64,000 nt of DNA from Trebonia kvetii (lineage in GTDB: Bacteria > Actinomycetota > Actinomycetes > Streptosporangiales > Streptosporangiaceae): contig NZ_RPFW01000004.1 of NCBI RefSeq assembly GCF_007827045.1, positions 434,001 to 498,000 on the forward strand, in the 5' to 3' direction. Under the pieces are notes generated by a model. It was not told the DNA's origin and made no database searches. It worked only from the letters and a program-made list of their open reading frames with translations. The translations under genes and the position numbers were made by a program. This document shows positions 1 to 7,305 of the stretch, piece after piece (position 1 is the stretch's first letter; every line of letters starts with the position of its first letter).

Positions 1-253
1 CCTGGTCGTAGACGCCGACGATGTTCGGGTGGGACAGCCGGGCGACCGACTTGGCCTCGCCGATGAACCGGCCGACGAAGTCGGCGTCACGCGCCAGGTC
101 GGCGTGCATCACCTTAAGCGCCACCTCACGGTCGAGCCGGGTGTCGGTGGCGAGGTAGACGGTGGCCATGCCACCGAGCGCGATACGCGAGCGGACGTGG
201 TAGCGCCCGTCGAGCATCCGCCCGGCGAGCGTGTCCGCGGGCGCAGCTTCCAT
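1..253 (-). CDS. Serine/threonine protein kinase, N-terminal part (cut by window edge)
   Basis: The first 84 codons of a Hanks-type serine/threonine kinase, read leftwards from an ATG at 253. The glycine-rich ATP loop reads ALGGMATVYLA, the invariant lysine lies in EVALKVM, and the strand before the hinge reads LSHPNIVGVYDQ. The catalytic loop, activation segment, and any transmembrane or PASTA region lie outside the window. An Rv2175c-family gene lies about 1 kb away on the other strand. In Mycobacterium tuberculosis Rv2175c is the neighbour and substrate of the kinase PknL, so a PknL-like role is a reasonable inference; the subfamily cannot be proven from this fragment. Confidence 0.88.
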   Translation of the reverse strand, partial: MEAAPADTLAGRMLDGRYHVRSRIALGGMATVYLATDTRLDREVALKVMHADLARDADFVGRFIGEAKSVARLSHPNIVGVYDQ

Positions 254-461
254 TAGGGGCGATTTTACGGCCGGCAGCCGCTGGCTTTGGCCGTGTTAAT
301 CACATTGTCAGCATCACCCGCGTACGGCTGACCCGGGGCGCATCACCGGCGCGGGAGCGGGGATTTACCGGCTGGCTGCATCTGCAAGTGTCGAGTTGCA
401 CCATTTTGCGGCGTTGTGCAAGACTCGGGCCGCTGTTGCCCAGGGGTGAGGGAGGCGTTTC

Positions 462-929
462 ATGGAAGACCGTATCGAACAGCGGATCACCATTCGTGCG
501 ACTCAGGACAAGGTATGGCAACTTGTGACCCGCCCCGGCTGGTGGCTGCCAGGCAGCGACGCCGAGCCCGCGCGGGGCCCCGGGCGCGTGTCGGTCACCT
601 ACAGCGGCGACGTCCGGCCGTACGTGATTGACATCGTCCGCGTCGAGCCGCAGGGTTACGCCTCGTTCCGCTGGGCGAGCAGGTTCGGCGGCGCCGAGCC
701 CGCGCCGGGAAGGGCGACGCTCGTCGAGTTCTACCTCCGGCCCGTCGGCGACGAACTCGGCGTCACGGTGGTGGAGAGCGGCTTCTCGCAACTCGACCTG
801 CCCGACTCGCTGCGCGAGGACGAGTGGAAGGGCAGCCAGGGGAGCTGGCAGTACGAACTCGCCGGCCTGCGGACCCGTGCAGAGAAGTTACCGCCAGGAG
901 GGACGACCCCCCGTACAACCCGACGCTGA
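462..929 (+). CDS. SRPBCC (AHSA1/START-like) domain protein
   Basis: A 155-residue protein that begins like AHSA1-type SRPBCC proteins (IEQRITIRATQDKVWQLVT), followed by strands such as GRVSVTYSGDVRPYVIDIV and a C-terminal helix around DEWKGSQGSWQYELAGLRTRAEKL. The fold is a hydrophobic-cavity domain, but the ligand is unknown. The next gene, an ArsR-type repressor, starts inside its 3' end; SRPBCC/ArsR pairs of this kind are common in actinobacteria and usually form one transcription unit. The last residues, PPGGTTPRTTRR, are not typical of the family and coincide with a copy of the dispersed GGGACGACCCCC element. Confidence 0.85.
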   Translation: MEDRIEQRITIRATQDKVWQLVTRPGWWLPGSDAEPARGPGRVSVTYSGDVRPYVIDIVRVEPQGYASFRWASRFGGAEPAPGRATLVEFYLRPVGDELGVTVVESGFSQLDLPDSLREDEWKGSQGSWQYELAGLRTRAEKLPPGGTTPRTTRR

Positions 930-1233
930 CCCGGAGCGGGTGTTCGCCGCGCTGGCGGACTCGCGCAGGCGCGAACTGCTCGAGTTGCTCGGCAGCGGGC
1001 CAGGCGCGAGCGCCGGCGGGCTTGCGGCGGCCCTCCCGGTGTCAAGACAGGCGGTCGCGCAGCACCTGGCGGTCCTCGAGGAGGCCCGCCTCGTCACCCG
1101 CCGTCGGGCGGGGCGTCGGGTGCTGTTCACCGTCCGTCTGGAGGGCCTGGCGGCCACCGCGGGCTGGCTGACCGATCGCGCGGCGGCCTGGGGGACCGGC
1201 CCCGACTCCGCTGACCAGGGGAAAGATGCATGA
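877..1233 (+). CDS. ArsR-family winged-helix transcriptional regulator
   Basis: The protein carries a typical ArsR/SmtB winged helix: VFAALADSRRRELLELL, then the recognition region LPVSRQAVAQHLAVLEEARLV and the wing TRRRAGRRVLFTVRLEGL. The GTG at 877 overlaps the upstream SRPBCC gene by 53 bases but has no clear ribosome site. A GTG at 940 would start directly at the conserved helix and lies about 40 bases after an AGGAGG. The start is therefore unsettled. No metal-binding cysteines are visible, which fits the AHSA1-linked subgroup rather than metal sensors. The likely target is its own operon. Confidence 0.82.
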   Translation: MQRSYRQEGRPPVQPDADPERVFAALADSRRRELLELLGSGPGASAGGLAAALPVSRQAVAQHLAVLEEARLVTRRRAGRRVLFTVRLEGLAATAGWLTDRAAAWGTGPDSADQGKDA

Positions 1234-1287
1234 TTGTGAGGGAATGTCGGGTGTTTGGGACCGGCAAAGACGTGGGACATTGGACTC

Positions 1288-1650
1288 GTGGCACAAATAA
1301 ACCCCGTGGCTGACTCCCTCGTCGGCGAATGGCTGTCCCTCCCCGAGGTGGCCACCCGGCTTGGTCTCCCCATCAGCCGGGTCAAGCAGCTCCTCCGCGA
1401 CCGCAAGCTCCTCGCGGTCACCCGTCCCAACGGCGATCGCGCGATCCCCGCCGCGTTCCTCGACGGCGAGCAGGTCGTCAAGGGCCTGTCCAGCACGCTG
1501 ACGGTCCTGTTCGACTGCGGGTTCGACGACGAGGAAGCCCTCCGCTGGCTGTTCACGGCCGACGAGACGCTGCCCGGCACGCCGATAGACGCGCTCTACA
1601 AGCACCGCGGCACCGAGGTCAACCGCCGAGCCCAGGCGCTGGCCTTTTAG
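1288..1650 (+). CDS. Rv2175c-family DNA-binding protein
   Basis: About 120 residues matching the actinobacterial Rv2175c family. An N-terminal helix-turn-helix (WLSLPEVATRLGLPISRVKQ, then LLRDRKLLAVTRPNG) is followed by a C-terminal helical domain (STLTVLFDCGFDDEEALRWL and TPIDALYKHRGTEVNRRAQ). In M. tuberculosis this protein binds DNA and is phosphorylated by PknL. The kinase fragment at the left edge of this window makes the same pairing plausible here, although the two genes are divergent and separated by the SRPBCC/ArsR pair. The start may be GTG 1288 or TTG 1255; GTG 1288 gives the usual length. Confidence 0.85.
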   Translation: MAQINPVADSLVGEWLSLPEVATRLGLPISRVKQLLRDRKLLAVTRPNGDRAIPAAFLDGEQVVKGLSSTLTVLFDCGFDDEEALRWLFTADETLPGTPIDALYKHRGTEVNRRAQALAF

Positions 1651-1853
1651 CCCGTTACGGCGGCCGCGCCGTCGCGGGCGCGCATGCCTGTCCGCGACGG
1701 CGCCAAGCGCCTGCCCTTCCTTCCGCTGGGCCGCGCGCTGAGCGGAGCGCGGTCATCAACACCTAACGCCGTCGCGCGATCTCGTGACGCGCGCTTTTGG
1801 CGTGCCCGGATGGTCGGGTTTCGCCGGGTGTCTCGAGCGGTATGTTGTGGTCC

Positions 1854-1885
1854 AAGCATAAAAACTTGACCTTCCGGTTATGCTT
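1854..1885. promoter_or_regulatory. Inverted repeat at the metF start
   Basis: AAGCATAA (1854-1861) and TTATGCTT (1878-1885) form a perfect 8-bp inverted repeat with a 16-base spacer. The right arm overlaps the first candidate ATG of metF at 1880, and a TTGACC lies between the arms. This could be an operator or a small translation-blocking hairpin; no known regulator site was recognised. Confidence 0.4.
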
Positions 1886-2887
1886 AGACACATGCCGCCC
1901 AGACCGCGACTGCCAAAGGCTTCGCTCGCGTCCCAGCAAGCCCGCCGCGTCTCACGGCCAACGCCGAAGATCGCCGACATCCTGAAAACGGGACAGTCGT
2001 TCTCTTTCGAGTTCTTCGCGCCTAAGACCGAACAGGCGGAGCAGCAGTTCTGGGGCACCATGCGCCGCCTCGAGCCGTTCAAGCCCGCGTTCGTCTCCGT
2101 GACGTACGGAGCGGGCGGCTCCACGCGCGCGGGCACCGTCCAGATGACCGGCGCGATCGCCGAGCAGACCGAGCTGAACCCGATGGCTCACCTCACCGCG
2201 GTCAACCACTCGGTTGCCGAGCTGCGCAACGTCATCGGCAGCCTCGCGAGCGTCGGCGTGCGCAACGTCCTTGCGCTGCGCGGCGACCCGCCGGGCGACC
2301 CGAACGGGCCGTGGGTTGCCCACCCCGAGGGCTTCCGCTACGCCAGCCAGCTCGTCGAACTGGTCAAGGCCTCTGGTGACTTCAGCGTCGGCGTGGCCGC
2401 GTTCCCCGAGCTGCACCCGCGCTCGCCCGATGAGGAGACGGACACCAGGCACTTCCTCGAGAAGTGCCGTGCGGGCGCCGACTTCGCCATCACCCAGATG
2501 TTCTTCTACCCCGAGGACTACCTAAGGCTCAGGGACCGGGTCGGCAGGCACGGCTGCGACGTGCCGATCATCCCGGGGATCATGCCGGTCACCAGCCTCC
2601 GCGTTGTCGAAAACTCGATCAAGCTCAGCGGCTGTAAGGTACCCGTCGGGCTGCTCGACCAGCTCAGGGAGGCGGACGCGCGCGGCGACGCGGCGACGGT
2701 CCGCGCCATCGGCGTCGACTACGCGGCCAAGATGTGCGCAAGGCTGCTCGACGAGGGAGTGCCCGGCCTGCACTTCATCACGCTCAACGCCTCGCGCGCG
2801 ACGATGGAGATCTACCAGCTGCTTGGCCTGGGGGACCGCGGCGCCGCGCTCGCGTCGAGCGGCAGCGTCGCGCCCATGACCGCGTAG
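1880..2887 (+). CDS. metF: 5,10-methylenetetrahydrofolate reductase
   Basis: A flavoenzyme that reduces methylene-THF to methyl-THF, the methyl donor for methionine synthesis. Family signatures are the opening strand FSFEFFAPKT (about residues 40-49), VSVTYGAGGSTR, LALRGDPPGD, the substrate-loop region DFAITQMFFYPEDY, and the C-terminal GLHFITLN. At up to 335 residues it is about 30 longer than usual because of a basic N-terminal stretch; ATG 1880 or ATG 1892 are both possible starts. The last 76 bases overlap the 3' end of the convergent GNAT gene. With metK further along, it supplies the methionine/SAM cycle. Confidence 0.95.
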   Translation: MLRHMPPRPRLPKASLASQQARRVSRPTPKIADILKTGQSFSFEFFAPKTEQAEQQFWGTMRRLEPFKPAFVSVTYGAGGSTRAGTVQMTGAIAEQTELNPMAHLTAVNHSVAELRNVIGSLASVGVRNVLALRGDPPGDPNGPWVAHPEGFRYASQLVELVKASGDFSVGVAAFPELHPRSPDEETDTRHFLEKCRAGADFAITQMFFYPEDYLRLRDRVGRHGCDVPIIPGIMPVTSLRVVENSIKLSGCKVPVGLLDQLREADARGDAATVRAIGVDYAAKMCARLLDEGVPGLHFITLNASRATMEIYQLLGLGDRGAALASSGSVAPMTA

Positions 2888-3417
2888 GGTGGCTCGCCGC
2901 CGGAGAACCGGAAGTCCGTCAGCAGGTCGGTGAACCCGACGCCGCGGTACAGCCGCCTGGCGCGGGTCGGGGCGTCGGCCGTGGAAAGCACGGCGGTGCG
3001 CTCGGGCCGCCCGGCGGCGATTGTCAGCAGCAGCGAGCGGCCGATCCCCTTGCCCTGCGACGTCGGCAGCACGTGCAGCTCGGCGATCTCGAAGGAGTCG
3101 TCGAGCCAGCCGCGCTGCGCGGAGACCGCGCCAGCGGAGCCCGTACCGCCGCAGCGCGAGCCGAGGGCGGCGGCCACCATGTCGTGCCACCACTGCCCGT
3201 TCTCCCCGTGGAATCCGTAGCAGAAGCCCACGAGCCGCCCGTCGTCGTGCGCGGTCAGGCCGCGGAAGCCAGGGCTCGCCGCGTGCCGCTCCATGATGGC
3301 CTCCCGCCCGGACAGCGTGCGGTCCGGCGGGTTCATCGCGGCGGAGTACACGGCGAGGAGCTCGCGGATCGCGGCCCGGAACTGCGCGGGCCCGAGCTCG
3401 CGGTAACTGACCCTCAT
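2812..3417 (-). CDS. GNAT-family N-acetyltransferase
   Basis: A 201-residue GNAT acetyltransferase. The acetyl-CoA pyrophosphate-binding segment reads VLPTSQGKGIGRSLL (Q/R-x-x-G-x-G/A motif), preceded by the beta-4 strand DSFEIAELHV and followed by ARRLYRGVGF, which is typical of the fold's final helix and strand. The substrate is unknown. The ATG at 3417 was chosen because the acetyltransferase homology begins directly there; upstream extension runs into the insertion sequence. The 3' end overlaps metF in antisense by 76 bases. The insertion sequence sits 54 bases upstream of the start and may have altered this gene's promoter. Confidence 0.85.
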   Translation of the reverse strand: MRVSYRELGPAQFRAAIRELLAVYSAAMNPPDRTLSGREAIMERHAASPGFRGLTAHDDGRLVGFCYGFHGENGQWWHDMVAAALGSRCGGTGSAGAVSAQRGWLDDSFEIAELHVLPTSQGKGIGRSLLLTIAAGRPERTAVLSTADAPTRARRLYRGVGFTDLLTDFRFSGGEPPYAVMGATLPLDASAAPRSPRPSSW

Positions 3418-3523
3418 CAGGCAATGGTATGCATCAGGCGAACGCTGCCGCGGCGGCATCGGCTGACGACAGGGTGCGCGACACTTTTGTAGGGGCTGAA
3501 GATCATCTTTGGTGACCGGCTGG

Positions 3524-4795
3524 TCAGGCGGCTGGTGTCTGGTTGTGCCGGTTGAGGCAGGTGGCTTCCCACTGGCTGCTGGCTTCGGCGGTGCGCAGGG
3601 CGATGATCGAGTCGGCGCCGTCAACGGTCCAGTGCATGCCGGACTGCTTGAGGCGCTGGCCGATGACGGACTTGCATCCGGCCTCGACGACGCCAGAGCC
3701 GACGAACAGCCCGCATTGGCGGAACCAGTGATAGCGCATCCGCGGGGCGTTGTTGAGGAAGTAGCCGAGCTCCTTGTCGACCTCGTCTTTCTTGATTCCG
3801 ATCAGGGGATACTTCCTGGTGGCGTCCACGATGCCGTCGATGTAGCCGTAGTCGAGGTCTTCGAGGCGGGCGGCGAGCCACTCGTCCTTGCGGCCGAGCA
3901 GCATGAACTCCAGCGACCGGGTGAGGGAGTGCAGGTGCTCGCGGGCGTGGTAAAGGTCGACGATCTGGGTCGCCCCGGGGAACTTGTCGCTGGCGATGTT
4001 CCAGATCCAGGCGGCGCCGTCGCCGATGACGGTCATCTGGCGGACGTGATCGGAGCCGCGGCGGATGCCCTCGGCCTTCACCAGGCCCGCAAACTGGCTG
4101 GCGGGCTCGAAGGTGGCGATGTAGCTGGAAGAGGCCCGGTCCCGGACCGGGTAGCCCTCGTCATTCACCTTGTCCTGGGTGAAGAAGACGGCCATCTTGA
4201 CCTCGCGGGTGCGTGCCCGGCCGTCCTCGCCCTTGCCGTCCCTGCCCTCGGTCTCCTTCCTGGTGACGGGGACTCCGGTGCCGTCGATGACGGCGTAGAG
4301 CTTGTCCGGCAGCGGGGCCGGCGGCAGCGGGACGACCTTGCGGCGGGCGACGAGCCCGGCCTCCTGCCGGGCGGCGGCGGCCCCGGCCGCGCCGGCCGCC
4401 TCGGCGGCCCGCTCGACCCGTTTGACGGTCAGCCGGATCCCGGCCAGGTCCCTTATCAGCCCCGCGGCCCTGGCGAACGGGACAGCTGCCCCGGCGGTGG
4501 CGGCCATCGCGGCCAGCCCGGGCGACAGAGAGGCTCCCGTGATCCCGAGCTCGGCATCCCTCGGGGCCAGCCCCCGGCCGTGCCCGCGCCCGCGCCTGCA
4601 CCGGGCGCAGTGGTACCAGGCCCGGCGGAGCCGTGCCTCCCCGACGACGGTGTCGATGACCTTGCCCCGGTAACCCGTGAACGCGGCCTCGTGCCCGTTC
4701 CCGCAGGCCACCCGGGGACCACGGTAGCCGGTGTCGGCGGACAGCAGTTCCCCCAGGATCCCGCCGCCGAGCCGCAGCACGCCCTCCCGGATCAC
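3524..4795 (-). CDS. ISKra4-family transposase
   Basis: A 423-residue transposase. The N-terminal zinc-finger-like region has cysteines in ACGNGH and YHCARCRRG. The catalytic RNase-H-like core has acidic residues in LYAVIDGTGVPV, TVIGDGAAWIWN and LDYGYIDG, and the C-terminal part reads GSGVVEAGCKSVIGQRLKQS, typical of ISKra4/UPF0236-type enzymes. The start drawn here is GTG 4795, but the same frame is open upstream to about 4918, through a purine run inside the preceding gene. A -1 shift there would give an N-terminally extended fusion. Copy 2 encodes a clearly related but diverged enzyme. Confidence 0.93.
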   Translation of the reverse strand: MIREGVLRLGGGILGELLSADTGYRGPRVACGNGHEAAFTGYRGKVIDTVVGEARLRRAWYHCARCRRGRGHGRGLAPRDAELGITGASLSPGLAAMAATAGAAVPFARAAGLIRDLAGIRLTVKRVERAAEAAGAAGAAAARQEAGLVARRKVVPLPPAPLPDKLYAVIDGTGVPVTRKETEGRDGKGEDGRARTREVKMAVFFTQDKVNDEGYPVRDRASSSYIATFEPASQFAGLVKAEGIRRGSDHVRQMTVIGDGAAWIWNIASDKFPGATQIVDLYHAREHLHSLTRSLEFMLLGRKDEWLAARLEDLDYGYIDGIVDATRKYPLIGIKKDEVDKELGYFLNNAPRMRYHWFRQCGLFVGSGVVEAGCKSVIGQRLKQSGMHWTVDGADSIIALRTAEASSQWEATCLNRHNQTPAA

Positions 4796-4863
4796 GGCCT
4801 CGGCCGCCGCCAGGCCGTCCCCGCCCGGGGCAAGCGCCCGCGCTGCCTCCCCCGCCAGCCGCC

Positions 4864-5283
4864 CTACCTCAGCGGACCACGCCGCCGCGAGCGCGGCGGA
4901 GACCCCCTTTTTTCGCCGTCCTCCGGCACGGAGGACGGCTGCGTGCCGGCCGCCGGCCTGGCCTCGCAGATCCGCTCGTTCACCTCCACGATCTTCCGCG
5001 AGATCTCGGTGAACTCCGCGTGCCGCGCGATCTCGCCGCGGACCTTGTCAACTTCTCCTGCCGCCAGTTGCCGGCCCACCGTCTTGCCCTGGCTTTCCGA
5101 CCGGGTCCACAGCATCCGCGGCCCGTGACCAGGATGACCCGGCTGCGCGCACGCGCAGTTCGGCTTGCCGCACCGGCGCCAGTTCTCGCTCACCGACCCC
5201 CGACGGAAGTCGCCCACCGCCGCCAGCCGCGCATACAGCCGGTCCCGCTCCGCCTCCAGATCCGAAAGCGTCGGCTCGGTCAT
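4864..5283 (-). CDS. ISKra4-associated DUF6788-type accessory protein
   Basis: A 139-residue protein with the signature WRRCGKPNCACAQPGHPGHGP, a compact Cys/His motif likely to bind zinc, followed by a basic segment and a helix (ISRKIVEVNERICEAR). The start is ATG 5283, preceded by AAGGGG on the coding strand. Near the 3' end the coding strand reads GCGAAAAAAGGGGGTC. The transposase frame is in the -1 position relative to this gene and is open across that run, so ribosomal or transcriptional slippage could join the two products. Its role in transposition is unknown. Confidence 0.82.
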   Translation of the reverse strand: MTEPTLSDLEAERDRLYARLAAVGDFRRGSVSENWRRCGKPNCACAQPGHPGHGPRMLWTRSESQGKTVGRQLAAGEVDKVRGEIARHAEFTEISRKIVEVNERICEARPAAGTQPSSVPEDGEKRGSPPRSRRRGPLR

Positions 5284-5447
5284 GGATGCCCCTTCACCTG
5301 ATTGCAGCATGAGCAACCAGGCTCCCAGCATAACCAGCCAAAACGCGGGACCTCAATAAACGTGTCGCACACCCCTGACGACAGTCACGCACCAGGAATG
5401 TCAGACCCCCTGGGTAACTTCGAACTCGTCAGCAAATGGGCTGGACT

Positions 5448-5476
5448 TTGACGCGAACCTGTGTTCGAATGAGAAT
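5448..5476 (+). promoter_or_regulatory. Promoter with SOS (LexA) box in its spacer
   Basis: TTGACG (5448-5453) and GAGAAT (5471-5476) are separated by 17 bases. The spacer contains CGAACCTGTGTTCG (5454-5467), which matches the actinobacterial LexA box CGAAC-N4-GTTCG exactly. A repressor bound there would block both hexamers. The next gene downstream is the HEPN-domain gene at 5665, with a leader of about 180 bases. Confidence 0.75.
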
Positions 5477-5664
5477 GTGTTCGAATGACGGGGTTGACTC
5501 CGGTCGCCGCGACCCCTGGCGGCCGGTGCCGGCCGGGCGGGGCGTGGGGAAGCGCTTCGCCCGGCCGGCGGATTCTCCCGATCGCGGGCAAGCCATCGCG
5601 GGCAAGGCCCTCCCCGGGCTGACGACGGCGGACTTCGGCGCATCACCTGAAGGAAGTGATGACC

Positions 5665-6171
5665 ATGAGCGGCACGCTGACGACGGCGGGACCGTCCGCG
5701 GGCAACGCGTTGCCTTTTAAGGCTGCGGGGCCATTTCCGACTCCTGTGCCTGCCCGCCTGCCCGCCACGGCGCTGACCCTGCTGCGCAACGCACGGCAGG
5801 GCCTGGCTGAGGCGGAGACGGAGACGGACACGGGAACCCGTTACATTGGCGCGCACCTGGCCGCGCTGCGCGCGGCGGCGGCGATCGTGGCGGCGCGGGG
5901 CGAGCCGGGCACGGGATCGCGACGCCGCAGGCCGCGATCGGTCTGGGAGCTGCTGCCGCAGGTGGAGCCGGCGCTCGCCGAGTGGGCGGCGTTCTTCGCG
6001 GCAAGCGCTGCCAAGCGCGCCGCGGCCGAGGCTGGACTGCCGAGGGCGGCGACCGCGCGCGAGGCGGACGACCTGCTGCGCGACGCCGGGACGTTCCTGA
6101 CGGTGGCCGAGCGGGCACTCGGCCTCGAGGGTGAGCCCATGCTGCCGCTGTCACTGCGGCACGCGAGCTGA
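5665..6171 (+). CDS. SAV_6107-family HEPN domain protein
   Basis: A 168-residue, almost wholly helical protein of the actinobacterial SAV_6107-type HEPN family. The conserved portion includes ALTLLRNARQGLAEA, RYIGAHLAALRAAAAIVAARG, VWELLPQVEPALAEWAAFFA, and EADDLLRDAGTFLTVAERAL. HEPN domains are often RNases or nucleotide-binding helpers, but the classical R-x4-6-H motif is not obvious here, so catalytic activity is unproven. ATG 5665 is preferred over GTG 5656 and ATG 5659 because AGGAAG lies 8 bases before it. The promoter upstream carries an SOS box, suggesting induction by DNA damage. Confidence 0.8.
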   Translation: MSGTLTTAGPSAGNALPFKAAGPFPTPVPARLPATALTLLRNARQGLAEAETETDTGTRYIGAHLAALRAAAAIVAARGEPGTGSRRRRPRSVWELLPQVEPALAEWAAFFAASAAKRAAAEAGLPRAATAREADDLLRDAGTFLTVAERALGLEGEPMLPLSLRHAS

Positions 6172-6268
6172 AACAGCGTGACCACCCCACCCGGCGATCG
6201 CCGGGTCACGCCGGATGGGGCAGCGGGGCCGTTACGCCCCTGCCGGGCGGTGAAGCCCAGGGGGAGCC

Positions 6269-6766
6269 TTAGAAGGACTCGATGGAGTTGCTGCGCGCGT
6301 CGGCGTCAAGCACACCCCAGCTAATGAGCTCCTCAGTGAGGTCAGCAGGCGACTTGTCATAGATGACCGCAAGCGACCGCAGGTCCTCGTGCCGCACGGA
6401 GAGCACCCGGCCGTTGTAGTCGCCGCGCTGGGCCTGAATGGTGGCCACGTAGCGGGCGAGGGGGCCGACCTTCTCCTTGGGCAGCTGGTTCATCCGCTCA
6501 AGGTCGATCACCAGCTTCGGCGCCGTCGCGATGGGAGTCGGCGCCGCGTCGCCGGGCAGGAGCTCGGAGACCGGAACGCCGTAGAACTCCGCAAGCTCGG
6601 CGAGCTTCTGCACCGTGACCGACCGGTCGCCGCGCTCGTAGGAGCCGACCACAACCGCCTTCCAGCGGCCGCGGGACTTCTCCTCGACACCGTGCAGTGA
6701 GAGGCCCTGCTGGGTGCGGATGGCGCGCAGTCGCGCGCCCAGGGTCTTGGCGTACTCAGATGGCAT
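6269..6766 (-). CDS. bldD: BldD, c-di-GMP-responsive developmental regulator
   Basis: A 165-residue protein closely resembling Streptomyces BldD. The N-terminal XRE helix-turn-helix reads RAIRTQQGLSLHGVEEKS and SYERGDRSVTVQKLAELAEF. The C-terminal domain keeps the c-di-GMP-binding signature RGD-x8-RxxD as RGDYNGRVLSVRHED (residues 114-128). In Streptomyces, tetrameric c-di-GMP holds two BldD copies together on DNA to repress sporulation genes. Spacing from GAGGAAAA supports ATG 6766. The divergent promoter region carries a near-consensus BldD box. As in Streptomyces the gene stands next to pyrR. Confidence 0.97.
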   Translation of the reverse strand: MPSEYAKTLGARLRAIRTQQGLSLHGVEEKSRGRWKAVVVGSYERGDRSVTVQKLAELAEFYGVPVSELLPGDAAPTPIATAPKLVIDLERMNQLPKEKVGPLARYVATIQAQRGDYNGRVLSVRHEDLRSLAVIYDKSPADLTEELISWGVLDADARSNSIESF

Positions 6767-6807
6767 TTTTCCTCGGTTTCCCGGCCAGTCGTCGCTTACG
6801 GTAACGG

Positions 6808-6848
6808 TTACGCACAGTGACGGTAAGCGGCAATAGCGACAAGGTCAA
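6808..6848 (-). promoter_or_regulatory. bldD promoter with overlapping BldD box
   Basis: Read leftwards, TTGACC (6848-6843) and TACCGT (6825-6820) are spaced by 17 bases. On the plus strand TTACGCACAGTGAC (6808-6821) fits the published BldD consensus TNACNCWGNGTNAN at all but one fixed position and overlaps the -10 element and start-site region. The palindrome GTAACGGTTAC (6801-6811) partly overlaps it. This arrangement predicts autorepression. Confidence 0.65.
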
Positions 6849-7305
6849 GCCGAATGGCAAAAACTGGTTGAACTCGTCCAGTAACCGGCATTGCCCTTCC
6901 CTAGTGGTGTGTACCCCCCGCCCGAACGCGACAACCCCCGCTGTAATCGGCTTTCCCGTGCACAGAGGGGTCAAAGCGGGCCTGGCGGTCGCTCTCGGAA
7001 CGTTATGGCGGCGTATGTCCAATGTGACGCAAATCACATCTTCCCGGGACGTGTGGTCGACGTGTAGTGAGGCCAGCTGACGGGCGCACCGGGAATCAGC
7101 GGACAGGTTGCTCGTGACGGCGGGCTGGAAAGTTACGGAGGGGGATTATCGGCGAGCCGGGGAAACACCAGTCTAGTGACTTTCTGTGGTGATTGTGTTG
7201 CCACTGGTGGCCAACTGTCCGTGCCGGCCTGCCCGCCGCGCCCGGTGCCAAACATGGCATCCGCTACCTGCGGGAATCGTGCTGATACGGTGGAGACGTA
7301 GGCAT
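6849..7305. other. bldD-pyrR intergenic region
   Basis: Non-coding space between the divergent bldD and pyrR units. No convincing gene is seen. It holds TGTGACGCAAATCACA, a perfect CRP-type palindrome, and upstream of pyrR an extended -10-like TGATACGGT (7283-7291), with no clear -35. Confidence 0.5.
7023..7038. promoter_or_regulatory. Perfect CRP-type palindrome
   Basis: TGTGACGCAAATCACA matches TGTGA-N6-TCACA without mismatch. CRP/FNR-family regulators are present in actinobacteria, and mycobacterial Crp prefers this sequence. The site lies about 200 bases upstream of the bldD promoter and 330 upstream of pyrR; which unit it controls is unclear. Confidence 0.55.

Larger units (their letters stand above)
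3472..5375 (-). mobile_element. ISKra4-like insertion sequence, copy 1 (1904 bp)
   Basis: A complete insertion sequence. The target duplication CTGACGACA is seen at 3463-3471 and 5376-5384. The ends are inverted repeats: GGGTGCGCGACAC on the left and GGGTGTGCGACAC as the reverse complement of the right. The palindrome AAGATCATCTT lies 27 bases inside the left end (3499-3509), exactly as in copy 2. It encodes a small DUF6788-type protein followed by the transposase. Both the target repeat and the reading frames are intact, so the insertion is probably recent and may still be active. Confidence 0.92.

Noticed and set aside
1684..1869. A 61-codon rightward frame between the Rv2175c gene and metF
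   Set aside because: No ribosome site, no homology, atypical composition.
3509..5128. A 539-codon rightward frame across insertion sequence copy 1
   Set aside because: Antisense to the transposase, with no recognisable motif; a parallel antisense frame in copy 2 is explained the same way.
5436..5720. A 94-codon frame overlapping the SOS promoter and the start of the HEPN gene
   Set aside because: It contains the promoter and SOS box inside its coding part, lacks a ribosome site, and runs out of frame into the HEPN gene.
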